64,000 bases of DNA from Motacilla alba alba. Taxonomy: Eukaryota; Chordata; Aves; Passeriformes; Motacillidae. The translations under genes and the position numbers were made by a program. The stretch is taken from assembly GCF_015832195.1 (NCBI RefSeq), contig NC_052027.1, forward strand, positions 20,868,688 through 20,932,687, read 5' to 3'. The notes beneath the pieces were generated by a model. The model searched no databases, was not told the origin of the DNA, and worked only from the letters and a program-made list of their open reading frames with translations. Position 1 is the first letter of the stretch. Every line of letters starts with the position of its first letter. Below are positions 1 to 34,588 of the stretch, piece by piece.

Positions 1-1929
1 ATGATACCCATTAAACAGACAGCAGATGACAGTATTAAGTAAGGCTGGAACAAAAATAACTCTAAGTAGTATATACATGTATTTGCATATAAACAGTAGA
101 AAAAGCACTGTATCTGTTACTTAACTATTCAAAGAGGACAAAACAAGAAAAAAAACCACCTTGTTTCCTCACATGATGTACAGATTAATGACAGGAAAAG
201 AAGGCAGGCTTTCAAAAGCTACCTCAGCCCTTTACTTAGAGAGGTCTCATAAGGATGATGCTGCAGCAATCCTAAACTGGCTGTTCCAGGAAAGCTGCAC
301 TGCTGTCCCCACCTGCACACCAACTGCTCTCACATGGGGACACCAGTAGAAGCTACAGGAGGTCACTGGTGGGGACCCCAAGGTGTCCCACAGCACAACA
401 CCACATCCCTCCATGTGCCAACTCCTCTCCCACAGGCTGGTAGACCTAGAGATGGGCCTCTACTGCACCCAGTCTCACATGGCCTCTAAACACAGAGCAG
501 ATGAATTAAAGACCTTTCTGATACAAAACAATGGGACATTTAATTAAAACCAATTTTTTTTGTAGTTCTATTATGCTACGTTGTAAAAGTATAGGGGACT
601 TTTCTTTCTGAAATTCTTACAAAACCCACTGATTCAGAAAACTTTGGAATCTGACAGGTGTGTAGTTATTATCAGCAACTTAATATGAGGCAAATATGCA
701 AACTGGGTACCACCTCTCTAGCTGTGCTGGAGGGCATTATGCTTTTGCCATAGTCACACTGCAGAGAACAGCTCTGGACTGATAGCCCCAATATTTGTAT
801 CTTTATTTGTATCAGACCTTGAAGCATTTCTCTTAAATAACCATCTTGGAATATAGAAAACTTACAGTTCATATGAATAATGAACTTTCTATGTTGTCTT
901 TAAGGCACATATTTCTATCAACATTTCATTTTGGTCCAGAGAAGCAGCTGCATTTCAGACACCAGCTATCCAGGTATTTGGTGGGTTGGTTTGTTGTAAC
1001 TATCCTTATGACTGTAGACTTCAACAACATGTATGGAGTTCACCGTCTGCAGTGCACTGTTATGTCTCAGTACTGTGTGTGTCCCAGGTGCACCACTGCT
1101 CTTGGCTACCTTCAGCAGGTGACTGTTGTCTTTACAACACCCAGGAACTACAACATCCTGAGTCCACTCTTCCTGGGACCTGTAAGCACAAAGGGAAAAG
1201 TTATTTCTGTTTCATTAATTCTGGTGAAGGTGCAGAATTTGTGCATTTTATTGGCACATCAAGTGTTTCACAAATGACTTGTGCTGTAACATGAAGAATT
1301 GCTTTTCCCAGCATCAAAACCAGTTGGCAGCAGTGGGGCAAATAATTGTGTCTCTGTAAAAGCCCCATCAAGGCCTCAAGTACCTTTTACTTGGGGTACC
1401 AACCGAGCACTGAGCACCCCTATGACCTGCCATCAGGCAACAGAAGCTACATGGAGTAATGCTGCGCACCTCACTGCCAAAAGAAAATCTTCTGAGATAC
1501 TTGCTGTTGTGCACTTATTTATTTTTTTTAAAGTATAAGGAACTCGGTTCCATTTTCTTGAGATGGTAGTCAAAGGTCAAAATAAAAATCAAATCAAAGC
1601 AGCGCATAGACAGAGAAGGACTGGAGTAAAGTCTTGCCTGGGCCAGCAAAACAACCTTTGAAAAAAAGAAGTCTTTGCAAATTGTTCTGCCAGGATTATA
1701 GCTCAAAGTCTAGGTATGCTGGTTATAGAGTCCACCTGGGCAGAAGTCATCCCACTCTGATGTCTTCCCCTATAAAGCTCTATGTTGTGAAACACTTCAA
1801 TTACCCATAGTCCACCACTCAAGAACCCACACTGGCTAAAACTGTACTTGGAGAAGAAATGTACTCCTGGCTTAGCAACCCATTCCTCCCATTTCAGGAA
1901 CTATTAAGCTTTCATTGACATCTGCTGGC

Positions 1930-2107
1930 ACAGAGTGTCCAGAGGAGCTGTGGCTGCCCCATCGCTGGAAGTGTCCAAGGCCAGGCTGGATGGGGCTTGG
2001 AGCACCCTGGTCTAGTGGAAGGTGTCCCTGCCCATGGCAAGGGGGGAAATGGGATAGTCTTTAAGGCCCCTTTCCATCCAAACCATCCCATCATTATGTG
2101 ATTCTAT
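1930..2107 (+). mobile_element. CR1 LINE 3' end fragment
   Basis: The sequence follows the 3' untranslated end of avian CR1: a GTGGCTGCCCC block, AAGGCCAGGCTGGATGGGGC, TCCCTGCCCATGGCA, then a run ending in the GATTCTAT-type terminal repeat at about 2099-2106. The terminal repeat is on the right, so the copy is in plus orientation. It is strongly 5'-truncated and cannot be active. Confidence 0.9.
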
Positions 2108-4043
2108 AAGTGCAGGGTGAGATAGTAGGCACCTCTCTTCGCTGCAATAGATTAAACCCTGAGAACATCAGAGGGACACTGAAGGCAGTGGGGTTTCACC
2201 TCAGCAGAGGATGAGAAGAGCTCTTAAGAGGGTTGCAGTGTCACCAAGGGACAACTGTGCAGGCAGTGGGCTTTGCTCTGTGTGCATGACCTTCAGTCAG
2301 ACACAGTCTTCAGTTTGCTCTCTCATCCTTGGAAGCTCTTTGTCCTGAATAAGCATGACTGGTTTTTCAAGCACTTCAACTTTCCTTAACTCCAGTTCCC
2401 AACTGGGCTACTTCAAAACACCACAGCAAGAGGATCAGAACCCTTCTCTGCACCCTTACCTGGCTATATAAACCTGCCCCGGGTATTGCACAGCCAAGTG
2501 CATGATGCATTTTACAAGGACAGCCTTTATCTGACAGATAAAATTTGGAACTCCCATCAGAGGTGAAGAATAGCCATCACAGCATTTGTCAATGGGATTT
2601 AGAGGATTCACAAGAATATTTTTCTGTGTGACTTGAGAGATGCTTCTTGCTGGAGGGAAAACACTCTTAACAGGACATCTGAGACATGTAAGAACGCAGC
2701 CACAAAGCTGCCTGGTGTTGGCACTGCCTCTCAAAACAGCTTTTATACTAGAGGATGGGAGGGGATTTTTTCTTGCTATATGCCTAGTGGCTTTGTACAA
2801 GACCCTGGGGTAATCAGGAAAGCATTACGAAAACAATAATAGCAGCTCTATTGCAAGCACATGTTGCTGTACATACCCCCTTCAAGCTCTTGCAATGACA
2901 ATTAAGACTGAAATTCAGAAATGGGTGTAACTTAAAAGCCAGTTTATCCTACCCTTCTAACAGGGCCCCAAGGTGAAACCACAGCTCGCTTTGCCTGTCT
3001 CAGCTTTCTTTGAAACCTGCATGTACTGGGAAGATCTGAGCCTCTAAAAGGTGGTGGTGGGGACACAGAGCACAGGAAAAACAAGAGGTAAAAAAAGAAC
3101 AACTCCATGAATAGAGAAGCTCAAGGCTGGAGCAGTCATGGGGAAAAGCAGGGAAAGGAAATCTGCCCCTCTCCTATGCTGGTGCCTTCCCTTCATGGCA
3201 ATCAAACATTTCATGTAGGGAACTGTATCAATTCCATACAGTTGTATCAATGGATGCTCTATGTGATGCAGCATTAAACCCCACAGTGACGCTGAAAATG
3301 CTGAGCTGCCTCTCCTAATAGCATGCTGGCTTTGTGATTTTTTCCAAAACCTTTTCAGTTGGAGTTCTTTGTTGTTGGATTGCCCTTATTTGCTTTTTGC
3401 TGGGTAGAATGGTAAAACATCTTGTAGTCAGAAAGGTCTCTGGTACAAAAATTTCAGTGACTAAAAATACCTTCTGTGGGAGAATATACCAGCCTGCTTC
3501 TCTGCAGAAGGATTTTTAATTCTTGGTACTATGCTCCAGCTGTGTGAATAGCTGAAAGGAGGACTTTAACCCTACTGAGACATGGGCTTTTCCATTTGAC
3601 TAGCTTCTGCAGTCAGATCAACTACTTCACAGAGAATATTTTGTAACTTGACTCAGAGCTGTGAAAAATAATTCACCTCTAAGCAGTCCAAATTTGAAAT
3701 GCCCAACTTCTTCCAAATGCTTCCACACTAAACAAAAAACCACACCAAATTTCTTTGATTCTCTTTATATTGAATTTTTGAGCTGGACTACTTTTTTTTT
3801 CTGTTTGTCATCTTAGGTGACAGAGAAGGAAAATGAGTTAGTGTACAGCTACATTCAGTTCTCCTGAGTGTGGAAAATGCTGGATCATCAATTCTCCCTT
3901 ACAAAAAATCAGCACATCCCTTAAGTCAAGGGAGTATCTATTCCAGGACAGTTTACAGGACTTTTACACTGAAAAGCAGAGCAACAGAGCCAAGGTGTGG
4001 CTGCTTCTGACCATCACTACGAAGATGATGTAAACTGAAATGG

Positions 4044-4093
4044 GCTCTCTCAGGAATTTCTTTAAATTGCTCTCTCAGGAATTTCTTTAAATT
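4044..4093. repeat. Exact 25-bp tandem duplication
   Basis: A 25-bp unit beginning GCTCTCTCAGGAATTTC occurs twice in direct succession (4044-4068 and 4069-4093) without a mismatch. The identity of the copies suggests a recent event or an assembly slip. Confidence 0.9.
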
Positions 4094-4638
4094 GCTATCT
4101 GTGCTGCTCCTGGGACAGTATCTTCTACACATGCTGATATATAAATAGGTTCCAAAAGAGGAGTGCCTGGTTCTTTAATGTCTCTTCATGCCAGAAGGGT
4201 TTGCTGTTTGCTCTCACAATGTTAGACTAGGTTGTGCATATTTTGTCAGACTAAAAGTGGTTCCAGTTGGATTCAGGATCCCATTTCTGGCACAGAACAC
4301 TTGCACTTCCTTGTGTTTTTTATGGAATTGATGGCTTCACTTACAGAACAAGTGTAAATGCTACAAACTACTTAAACAAGCACAGGACAGCCCTCTTCCT
4401 GAATGGATGCTTAAAATGTAATTGATGTACATTACAGCAGTGGACAGGACAGGACAATTCTTTACAGATTTAAAAACTGGCAATGGTGTTTATCAGAGCA
4501 GTTGCTTATTTGGATTTCCTCACCCTGTATTCCTAGAGCAACAGCTCCGCTGAGGCTGTTGCACTAGTTTACTGTGAAGCTTTGCCTCCTTGCTGAAAAC
4601 TGAAGGCACTTTTTAAGCTCTGTCATTTTGGAGGAGGT

Positions 4639-4730
4639 TTATATTGGATATTGGGAAAAAATTCTTCTCAGAAAGAGTTGTCTAGCCCTGGAACACCTTC
4701 ACCTGGGGAGCAGCTACAGCTGACCGTGAG
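4639..4730 (+). mobile_element. Short CR1 LINE fragment
   Basis: The text ATTGGATATTGGGAAAAAATTC followed by CAGAAAGAGTTGTC and a CTGGAACA block matches the part of CR1 just before the 3' untranslated region, in plus orientation. The fragment is diverged and lacks the terminal 8-bp repeats. Confidence 0.6.
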
Positions 4731-6023
4731 CAGTGGGTGAGTGAGCCCTGCCAGCATTAAGCTGACCCCACTCTTCTTTTGGACACCCATTTCTTTAACA
4801 TAACGTCTCAGTGACCTTCACCTCCATCTCTCAAACACTACTAGCAGCTGGCACAGAGGAAGGACAGCTGCCATTAAGTTTCTCTTTACTGATATTTTAC
4901 CCTGTGCCTGTCATGGGGCAGAGAACAACCTACCTTCTTGTGCAGATGCCTAATCCTAGCTCTTCCACATTGCTGCTTGCTGGGACGGCAGAGGGCTGTT
5001 TGTCTCAGGTGGTGGGTGCCCAAGCAAGTGCTCCAGGGAAAAGTTACTTCAGGGCCAGGTATTATTCTTCATCAGAATATAACTGACTCAAAAATAACAC
5101 ATCCCAGTACATCTTGCAGTCAGGCTCTGAGAGCCATTCCCAACATGCTGACAAACCCTCTGTCCAGCAGTTCTCCCGGGGACTGCTTTGGATGCTCATG
5201 GGCATTGTTCTTGTCTAACTACGTGGCCCAGCGCTGCAGCTAATCTCCCTTCCCTAGACACAGACCCTTGTTTTCAGCTAATCTGGCTCAAACCTCTGCA
5301 CCACAGAGAAAACTGCTATCTGTGCTGCTCTGAACTTCTCAGAAGCAATGCTGGGGAAACACCTTCCTCCCAGCAGCACCATGATCTGTAACTTGTTTTT
5401 CCCTGCTCAACATTATTTAGTGTTTTCAAAAATATAATAGAGCATATATGCTGTAAATACTTGCAGCTCATGCATATAAGACCTTCTGCTAAAAACTGGT
5501 ATGTTCATCCTCATTATGATTCTTTACATCCAAATGAAAGAGGTGGCATCTGGAGTGACAGCACTCTGTAGTTAATGATCCCGGTATTGTACACATATTT
5601 CTTATCATTTTAAAGCAATTTGTTCAACCAGACAAGCAGTCAGAATGAGGATCATTATAATTAAAACAGTTGCCACTAAAATTCAATGTTTCCCTGCAAA
5701 ACTACATATTCATGATGTTTGTGATATGTTTCAAACACAAGGGGAGAAGGTTCTCATTTTGTGGCAGCCAGAACACCTGGGTTCAGAACAGCACAGTGGA
5801 GCCCCTACAGTCACACAGCTGGGCTTCTCTGTTATTTATAACCTCTGCACATCAGCACTCTGCACCCACATTGTGTCACCTCATTGCAGCCAAAACTCTT
5901 GTCAGCATACTAAGGCCCCTCTTTAACTGATTAGAGTGTTTTAATCCTAATTTGTCTGTAAGCCTTTATTTGTTTTGTAAACCTGTATTTGTTAATATCT
6001 TACCTACCTGAAAGAATTGAATT

Positions 6024-6029
6024 TTTATT
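6024..6029 (-). terminator. SUSD3: Candidate SUSD3 polyadenylation signal
   Basis: TTTATT on the plus strand reads AATAAA on the minus strand, about 350 nt beyond the more distal SUSD3 stop codon (6378-6380). A second AATAAA lies close by at about 5965-5970. The choice between them, and the exact 3' end, cannot be settled from sequence alone. Confidence 0.35.
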
Positions 6030-6495
6030 TTATATTGCCTTACCTAAAAGAATTAGCTTTTAATTTTATCTCTTCTTACAGTATTTTGACCCTAAAGTAC
6101 TGGATCAAAATGTTAATATCAAAATCTATTAAATTAAGTCTGAAAAGTAGCACAACCTATATGCTTTCCTAGTCAAAAATAAATTAAGATATACTCAAGA
6201 GGGTCTTCTTCAAGGGTGGAGGAGTTCTTACTCTTCCAGATACTTCATATGCTACCAGAAGCAGCAGAACAGTTTCTTCAAGAAAAGAGAGAAAGCTATT
6301 GTAAAAATGACTGAATTTGTCAGGCCTCCACCCACTCCCTTGTCAGATATGGGCAGCACTCATCTCAACTTCCCCTTCTAAGTGGGCTGCAGAGCCACTT
6401 CCATGGCTGGGTTGCAGAAAACAACACGTACCACAGCCCTGGAAAAGGCAGGGAGGAGAGGATTCATCCCCTGTGCCTCTTCAGACAGCTCCTGC

Positions 6496-27931
<21,436 letters not shown>

Positions 27932-28342
27932 GGCCCCGCCGAGCGCCGCCGAGCCCCGCCGCACCGAGCCGCCCGGCAGGTGCACCGCACCCGCAGCCGC
28001 CCGCCCTCCACCGGGGCCGGGCCGCGGGGAGCAGCGCGGCACGGCCCATCCCGTGGAGCCCCGCCGGGCGCCCGCCCCGCGGCCCCTCCGCGACACCCGC
28101 GGGGCGGGGGAGGAGGGGCAGCGGAGCGAGAGGAGGGGCCACTCGGAGCTGGCGCAGCCGGGCCGCCGCCGGAGCCTCGGGGCCCGGGATAGCGCAGTGC
28201 CCTGATAGCCCCGGGGCTTCGCCTGGCCCTTCCCCCTCACGAGCGGCCAGGCGGGGATGCGACGCCGGGCAGAGACTGCCTGCCCCTCGCTTCCCACCCT
28301 GCCTAACCTGCCCGCTGCCTGCCCTGCTTCCTGACTGCCTCA

Positions 28343-28368
28343 CCCCCCCCCCCCCCCCCCCCCCCCCC
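28343..28368. repeat. Uninterrupted run of 26 C
   Basis: A pure cytosine homopolymer at the edge of the CpG island; on the SUSD3 strand it is a G26 run about 410 nt upstream of the start codon. Runs like this can form quadruplex or i-motif structures and are prone to length error in sequencing. Confidence 0.97.
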
Positions 28369-30506
28369 ACCCGCCGCTGCCTGTCCTCTACTGCCTGCCA
28401 TCAGTCCCCGATGCGGCCAGGCTGGTGCTCAAAGCCTGCAGAGGCTCAGGTACCCCAGTCTGGTTCTCATGCGTCTGGTCTTGCAAACACGGTATTCTGC
28501 TCTTTATGTGGTTATATTCCAGGAGCAGAATCTCTCAAATACATTCAGTTTATGGTCTACAAAGTTGTGTTTGTTTTCACTGGGATCTGGAACTAAAGCC
28601 ACTGGATGGTTCCCATATCCCTCATCCTGTCTGGAGCTGGGTGGCACACACAAACAACGCACAGGCTACTTGGCGAAACCCAAGTGCCTTGCACATGCCT
28701 TGCACATGCTGCCTGTGTCATTTGGTTCTTGTCACATCCTGGTCATGTCACCCCCTGCCACTTAATGCCCTTGCAACATTACCTAGTGAGTCTGGGTCTC
28801 AACAGCGTTTGTTGAGATCCTTGATTTGCTGACACTGGCAGTGGATCCAAAAAAGGCCTTTAATGGTCCGCACTGTGTGTCCACAGAAAACAAGAGGAGG
28901 AACAACTGGCTGTACTGCAGAATCTCTGTATGTTGGTGCTGAGACTATAGTCTGAGGCCCACACCAAGCACTGCAGTTGTTAGCACTCTCTCCACTTGTT
29001 ATGCCCTCTCATTATTTTTTTCACCTGGAATTAGAAGGAAAAAATAGTCTGCAGGAGCAGATTAGAGAGATTAAATTCCAAGGTACACCAAACCCAAATA
29101 GACTGAAAAACCTCTTAAGGCTCTTCTGGAAACATCAAATAGAGCAGGATCATGCCCACATGAAATGGTGACAGCTCAATGTGCTGCTGGCCATAGCACT
29201 CTTTCCTATGAGCTTATCTGTCAGGGAGGCCTCAGGGACTGCTATTTCCATCTCTACTACTAAACCACATTCAAAAAGCAATGCTTGGTCACATTATAGC
29301 AAAACTCCAGCATTTTTGAAAATGCTGCAGCTTATGAATTAGGTTTGTATTTCCAGTAATGCCAAATATTAATCAATCTAAGTCAAAAAGAAACTGTAGC
29401 TCCTCTAGTCAAGTCCAGTGAAACCAGAGGAATACCAAAGACAGAGAAGTATTTTTTTTCTGTAAACCACTACCCCTGCAGCTACTGCTACACAATTCAA
29501 GTTGAACACAAGTGTGTTGCAAGTCAAATTTTTCCTTACAGGCACTCACAGAAGAAAATTAAACAGCAGCACCTGAATTCCACTCACCTCATGGCAGCAT
29601 TCAGATTTGCTTTGTAAGGGAATGTATAACCCAACAGCGCTAGTTTTGCTCCACATGTTCTGGAACACCACAGGCAGCCCTGTCGTGTGACACCCAAGAA
29701 CATCACTCACCTCCCTAGCTGCAGGTGAGTGCTTTCATAATTTTTAACGCCTCTGGTTTCACCTTCAGCATCAATGGAAGCTATGCAGCCTCAGCCAGAC
29801 ACTTGCTGCTCTTTCTTAGGGATTATTTAACTGTTGGATTTCACTAAACTGCCCTAAAACATTGCCTTTCTTTTAATCCTAGTTATTTGAGTTGGCCCCA
29901 GGCATGCCAAGGGCACAAGACTACTGAAGTGACAGTCCCCAGCAAAGCTGCGTGGATGGCTGCAGGTGCCAGGCAGGGACTGCCTGCCCCTTGCTGCCTG
30001 CCCAAACAGGGACATGCTCCCAGATCCCAGCCTGGTGCTGGCAGCTTTCCAGCCCTCCAGCAGCAGCAAGCTGATTCCCTTTCTCCTCTCTTGGCTGGCC
30101 CTGCTGCCACCCCATTCTTCCCTGAGCCTCAGGAGCTGAGGTTGGCTCAGCTGAGCATCAGCTCCTCAGACCCAGGCAGTGACTCTTGCGTTTGCCTACA
30201 CTGCTCAGAGCCTTAGGCAGACCCTGTTGCTTGTTCTGTAACTCTTGAAAAGGAGAACAGTAGCTCTCAGCCTCAGCTTCTGTTTAGTCAGATCATACAT
30301 GCACAGGTGTGGTAGCTAAAAGCTCAGCAATTAGATTGCTGAAACAAAAATGTGACCTTTAGAAGTGACATGAAATGATCTGTTGGGTTGTCAGATCTGT
30401 TGCCATTACTGGGTCAGTTGTGTGCTGCTGGCCCAGGAAGATGGCTTCACTCTGCCCCCTGACTTTTCCTCTTCCTCCTCTCCCAGCTATAAGTTTCACT
30501 CACAGT

Positions 30507-31005
30507 ATCACAGGATTAAGGAGGTTGGAAATACCTTTGAGATGACCTAGTCCAACCTATGACCTAACGCCACCTTGTCAACTGAGTGGCACGTCCAGTT
30601 TTTTCTTAAACATCTCCAGGGATGGTGACTCCACCACCTTCCTGGGCAGCCCTTTCCAATGCCAAACCACTCTTTCTGTGAAGAATCTTTTCCTTATGTT
30701 AAGCCTAAACTTCCTCTGGTGCAGCTTAAGGCTGTGTCGTCTTATCCTCATGTTGATTGCCTGGGAGAAGAGCCCAGCCCCCATCTGGCTGCACTCTCCT
30801 GTCAGGGAGTTGTAGAGAGTGATGAGGTCTGATGAGGCTCCTCTTCTCCAGGATCAGCAACCCCAGCTCTCTCAACTGCTCCTCACAGGACTTGTGTTCC
30901 AGACCCCTCACCAGCCTTGTTGCCCTTCTCTGGACACATTCTAGCCCCTCTATGTCCTTCCTAAATTGGGAGGCTCAGAACGGGACACAGCACTCAAGGC
31001 AGGGA
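30507..31005 (-). mobile_element. CR1 LINE 3' end with part of ORF2
   Basis: The copy starts with ATCACAGGATTAAGGAGGTTGG and continues through TCCAGGGATGGTGACTCCACC, AGCCCAGCCCCCATCTGGCT, and CAACTGCTCCTCACAGGACTTG. These are reverse-complement CR1 blocks covering the 3' region and the last part of the reverse-transcriptase frame. Minus orientation, about 500 bp, one of the two longest copies here. Confidence 0.93.
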
Positions 31006-31007
31006 AT

Positions 31008-31063
31008 AGAAAGAGATGGGCTTTAAGGTTACTGTCCACCCGAACCATTCTGTGATTCTATGA
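31008..31063 (+). mobile_element. Short CR1 LINE 3' tip
   Basis: GATGGGCTTTAAGGTTACTG, then CCCGAACCATTCTGTGATTC and TATGATAG form the terminal CR1 segment in plus orientation. It abuts the minus-oriented copy at 30507-31005, so the two lie tail to tail around 31.0 kb. Confidence 0.85.
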
Positions 31064-31887
31064 TAGATGTGGGAATAAAGTGTGGCTTCTCTCAGCAGGG
31101 AGGAGTGATCCTCCCCAGTGTGGAAGAAACCAACCTGCTCCTGTACCAGGGAATACTGCATGCAGGGACCTGGAGACTCCTTTCTGCCAAGGGCACACTG
31201 TATGCTCATGCCCAGCTCCATTTTGGCTCTTCCAGGGACTCCCTGGGCTGTCAGTGGCACAGAGCTCTGCCATGCTTGTGTAAAAATGGCTCATGGCTGA
31301 TAACATGTGACCTGCTTGCCTGCTGCAAATTCCAGTGTGTTTTGCTTGTTTCTAGTAGATGTTAGGGAGGTGGTGGATTCAGCTTGGGGCCACAGTTCAG
31401 GAACTATTTTCTTATATTATCATTAAGTGCAGTCCAGTGCCACAGTATAGAAAAACACAGCAGCACACAGGTACATATATCCCATTGGAGCCTGAAAATG
31501 CTAAACTAATTTGAGGAGGGAACATTTTTGTTCCTGCTTGTATAGAAATGAATAAATACAGTGTGACAGGCCAAGTGGCATCAATACACATTCTGTTTGT
31601 TGGTAGCTTGGAAAAACAAACACTCTGAGAACACCCATTTGTGTCTTCAGTCCAAGATAAAATGTTGCTGTGAACACTCACAAAAGCTGTCTCCTCCAGC
31701 ATTGTTTGGGGCTAATCAGCATGGTTCCGATTAAGCAGACATGGCCTTACAAATTAATTTCATTAAATTCATTTAATTTATTTAATTTCCTTATCCTAAT
31801 ATCTACTTTTTACAAATGTCAGGATATTCATTCTATACCTGGTCATTCTCTACCAGAGATGAGCTTTATATTTTATAAGCCTCAAGT

Positions 31888-32185
31888 AAACATAGAAACA
31901 GAATGGTTAGGGGACCTTAAAGTACATCCAGTTCCACCCCCTGCAATGGCGAGGGACACCTTCCACTAGTCCAGGCTGCTCCAAGACCCATCCAACCTGG
32001 CCTTGGCCACGCCCAGGAATGGGGCAGCCACAGCTTCTCTGGGCAGCCTGTGCTAGGGCCTCGCCACCCTTCTAGTAAAGAATTTATTCCTAATATCCAG
32101 TCTAACACTGCCCTCCTTCAGTTCACAGTTACTTCCCCTTGTTCTATCGATCTATGCCCTTGTGAATATCAAGTAAATTTCCCTC
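31888..32185 (-). mobile_element. CR1 LINE 3' end
   Basis: AACAGAATGGTTAGGGGACC and TTAAAGTACATCCAGTTCCA, then GGGACACCTTCCACTAGTCC, GGGCAGCCACAGCTTCTCTG and CCCTTGTTCTATCGATC are reverse-complement CR1 blocks. Minus orientation. Confidence 0.9.
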
Positions 32186-32948
32186 ATTTCAGAGAAACAC
32201 TACTCACTTGGTGGAACCTGTTCAGAACCTGTCCTGAACCACAGTGCCGTGGCAAGGTTTGTGTAGTAAAGTTGGCACATGTGATCAAATCCTGGGGATC
32301 TGATCTGCATAATTCAGAAGAGGATTGAGCTCATGTAACACCAGCAACTGCTTTAGACCCTTGCACAAGACACATATTAGATTTGCTTTTATCCCTTCCA
32401 AACAGCAACAGGAAGCAATCTCTAAGGAGCATAGTAAAGTGTAGGTGTGCTGTTCTTAAGTGACAATTTCATTACTGACTTACAGAAATGCATTATTATC
32501 CTAAACCTAGTGCATACTTCAGAAATCAGGGAAGAATTGCTAACATGCCACAAATTTGACACAAAATTGATCTCTCAGGCAAAAAAATTTAGCAGCTATT
32601 GGAATAATACTGTAGTGTCAGGTTTTCTCTGTGCTAGGTGAAATGGCGGGAAATTCACTGTAGAGGGAGAACATTAACTATTTGCAAGCCAAGACCAATG
32701 AAAACCCACTGGGCCCTGTCTCCAAATGTGGAGCGGACATCCTGCTCAAGTTTCCTGTGCATCTAGGGACAGCAAAAGCTGTGCTGTAAATCACTGGTTA
32801 TCTCAGTCTTGGCAGGAAGCAGAAATGCTTAAAGATCCAACAAAGCTATATGGTCGGATCCTTAGCTAATTTAATAGAGAGCTGTAACTAAGTCCATCCA
32901 TTTGTACCAGCCAAGGAGCTGCCCAGTACCCATTCTAGCAAATAAAGA

Positions 32949-32973
32949 TTTATTTTATTTTATTTTATTTTAT
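32949..32973. repeat. (TTTTA)n microsatellite
   Basis: About five copies of TTTTA in a row. Confidence 0.9.
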
Positions 32974-33756
32974 GGTGGATGCTCAGTGCTTTTTACAGCT
33001 CTGCATTTCCTCTGTGCAATTTTAAATGGATTGTTGCAATTTTATAAAGCGATTTTTATTTTAACGTTTTGCACTTTTCAATTCACATCATGGATTTGTC
33101 ACAGTCTGTAAGTGGTGCATTCAAATATAATTGCACAGATGCTCTGCAGCATTGGCAGTTTTCTCATTTAGCAAAGGGCAGTGATTGAAGGATATGCATG
33201 TACATCTCCAGCATCAACTTCAAAACAGACTGAGCTGATATTGGTTAATATTTCTTCTTCCAGCTGGCTTAAGGGAGTGAACAAGGGAAATATGGCCCAC
33301 CAGCAAAGCCCTGGCACATCACTATTGTTCAAGACAGTCAAAATGGCACAAGATGCTGAAAAGAGAAAATATTCAAGTATTCTTTGTCTCAGATATAAAC
33401 AGTCTGGGACAGAAATGTGAGAAAAAAAATTCCCTGCCCCAGCATCTGCTCTTGAGCCACCTCATGTCCTGTGTGGTTGAAGAAAGGAGACTCAAGGAAG
33501 GGAAACAAATGTGATCAGAGCTACCCAGCAAGGGACAAAGAAACAGACTCTTTAGCTACAGAGACACCTGGGAAGACCCAGGAGAGTTCTGTGCAACCTC
33601 AAGGTCCTGAGGAAGGTTAGAGGGAAGCTGTTCAGTGCTGCTTCCCAGGCCAGACCTGGGAGGTGCTAGCACTACAACTTCAAAAAAGGGAAGAAACTTT
33701 CTAGCCAAGGTGGCGTTTAGGTACAGAATTCTTTGGCACAAGATACTGTGGTTATT

Positions 33757-33774
33757 AAAAAAAAAAAAAAAAAA
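33757..33774. repeat. Run of 18 A
   Basis: A pure adenine homopolymer. No SINE-like body was recognised in front of it. Confidence 0.9.
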
Positions 33775-34359
33775 GGCACAGTGAAAAATATTATCTGCTA
33801 AGTTCTAGGTCAAAAACCCTCTAAGGGGTTATTAAAGACCAGGTACCATCTCTAGCTTGGGATATCTTTGAGCATCGGGCAGCTGGCAGTCACACATCCA
33901 TACATGTTCCCTCACATCTGCTTTGGAGACAGGTTCCTTACCTGGCTATGCTGTGTGCTCTGGGCAGGTACAGGTGGTCACCTCCCAAAACCACAAGTGT
34001 CATCTCCACATCAGTGTTGGAAAAGGGAGACAGACATATACACACAGCCCCAGTGTGCTCCAGCAAAGTGATTACTTTGTTCCGTCTCTGAAGATTCTTA
34101 TAATGGACATAAAAGCATATCCCTCATTTTCACTGCTCTACTGTATTTTATCTCTCTGAGCAGCTCCAGCATCAAACAAGAAACTCACAGCTTTGTCATC
34201 TTTCTCTCTCAAGCAGCTGTGAGCATCTGTCAGTGACAAAGAATTCCATGAAAACAGAAAAAAGATTCCCTCCCTTGCATCACCTTTAGAAGCAGTTTTA
34301 CATATATGTATATGATTGTGCTCACCTCGTGGGGACTCATGGGGTCCAGATTTAAGAAA

Positions 34360-34588
34360 TTAATTCTTCCTGTGAGAAAGAATTCTTCCCTGTGAGGGTG
34401 GTGAGGCCCAGGCACAGGATGTCCAGAGAATCTGTGGCTGCCCCATCCCCGAAGAGTCCAAGGCCAGGTTGGACACTGGGGCTTGGAGCACCCTGGGATA
34501 GTAGAAGATGTCCCTGCCCATGGTAAGAGGTGGAACAAGATGATCTCAAAGTCCCTTCCAATCCAAACAAAAGTGTGATTCTATGATT
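34360..34588 (+). mobile_element. CR1 LINE 3' end
   Basis: CCCTGTGAGGGTGGTGAGGC, AAGGCCAGGTTGGACACTGG, TCCCTGCCCATGGTAAGAGG and a terminal GTGATTCTATGATT mark the CR1 3' end in plus orientation. Confidence 0.92.

Larger units (their letters stand above)
1..5995. other. Intergenic region downstream of SUSD3
   Basis: I see no exon that I can support here. The open frames of 60-114 codons are short, show no recognisable domain and are not bounded by matching splice sites. In mammals CARD19 and NINJ1 follow SUSD3; I looked for CARD19-like coding sequence on both strands and found none. The stretch holds two CR1 fragments and one short tandem duplication, listed separately. Confidence 0.6.

Noticed and set aside
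2456..2800. 114-codon minus-strand frame considered as a downstream gene such as CARD19
   Set aside because: The translation shows no CARD similarity I recognise and has no clear splice borders. It is not extended by neighbouring exons.
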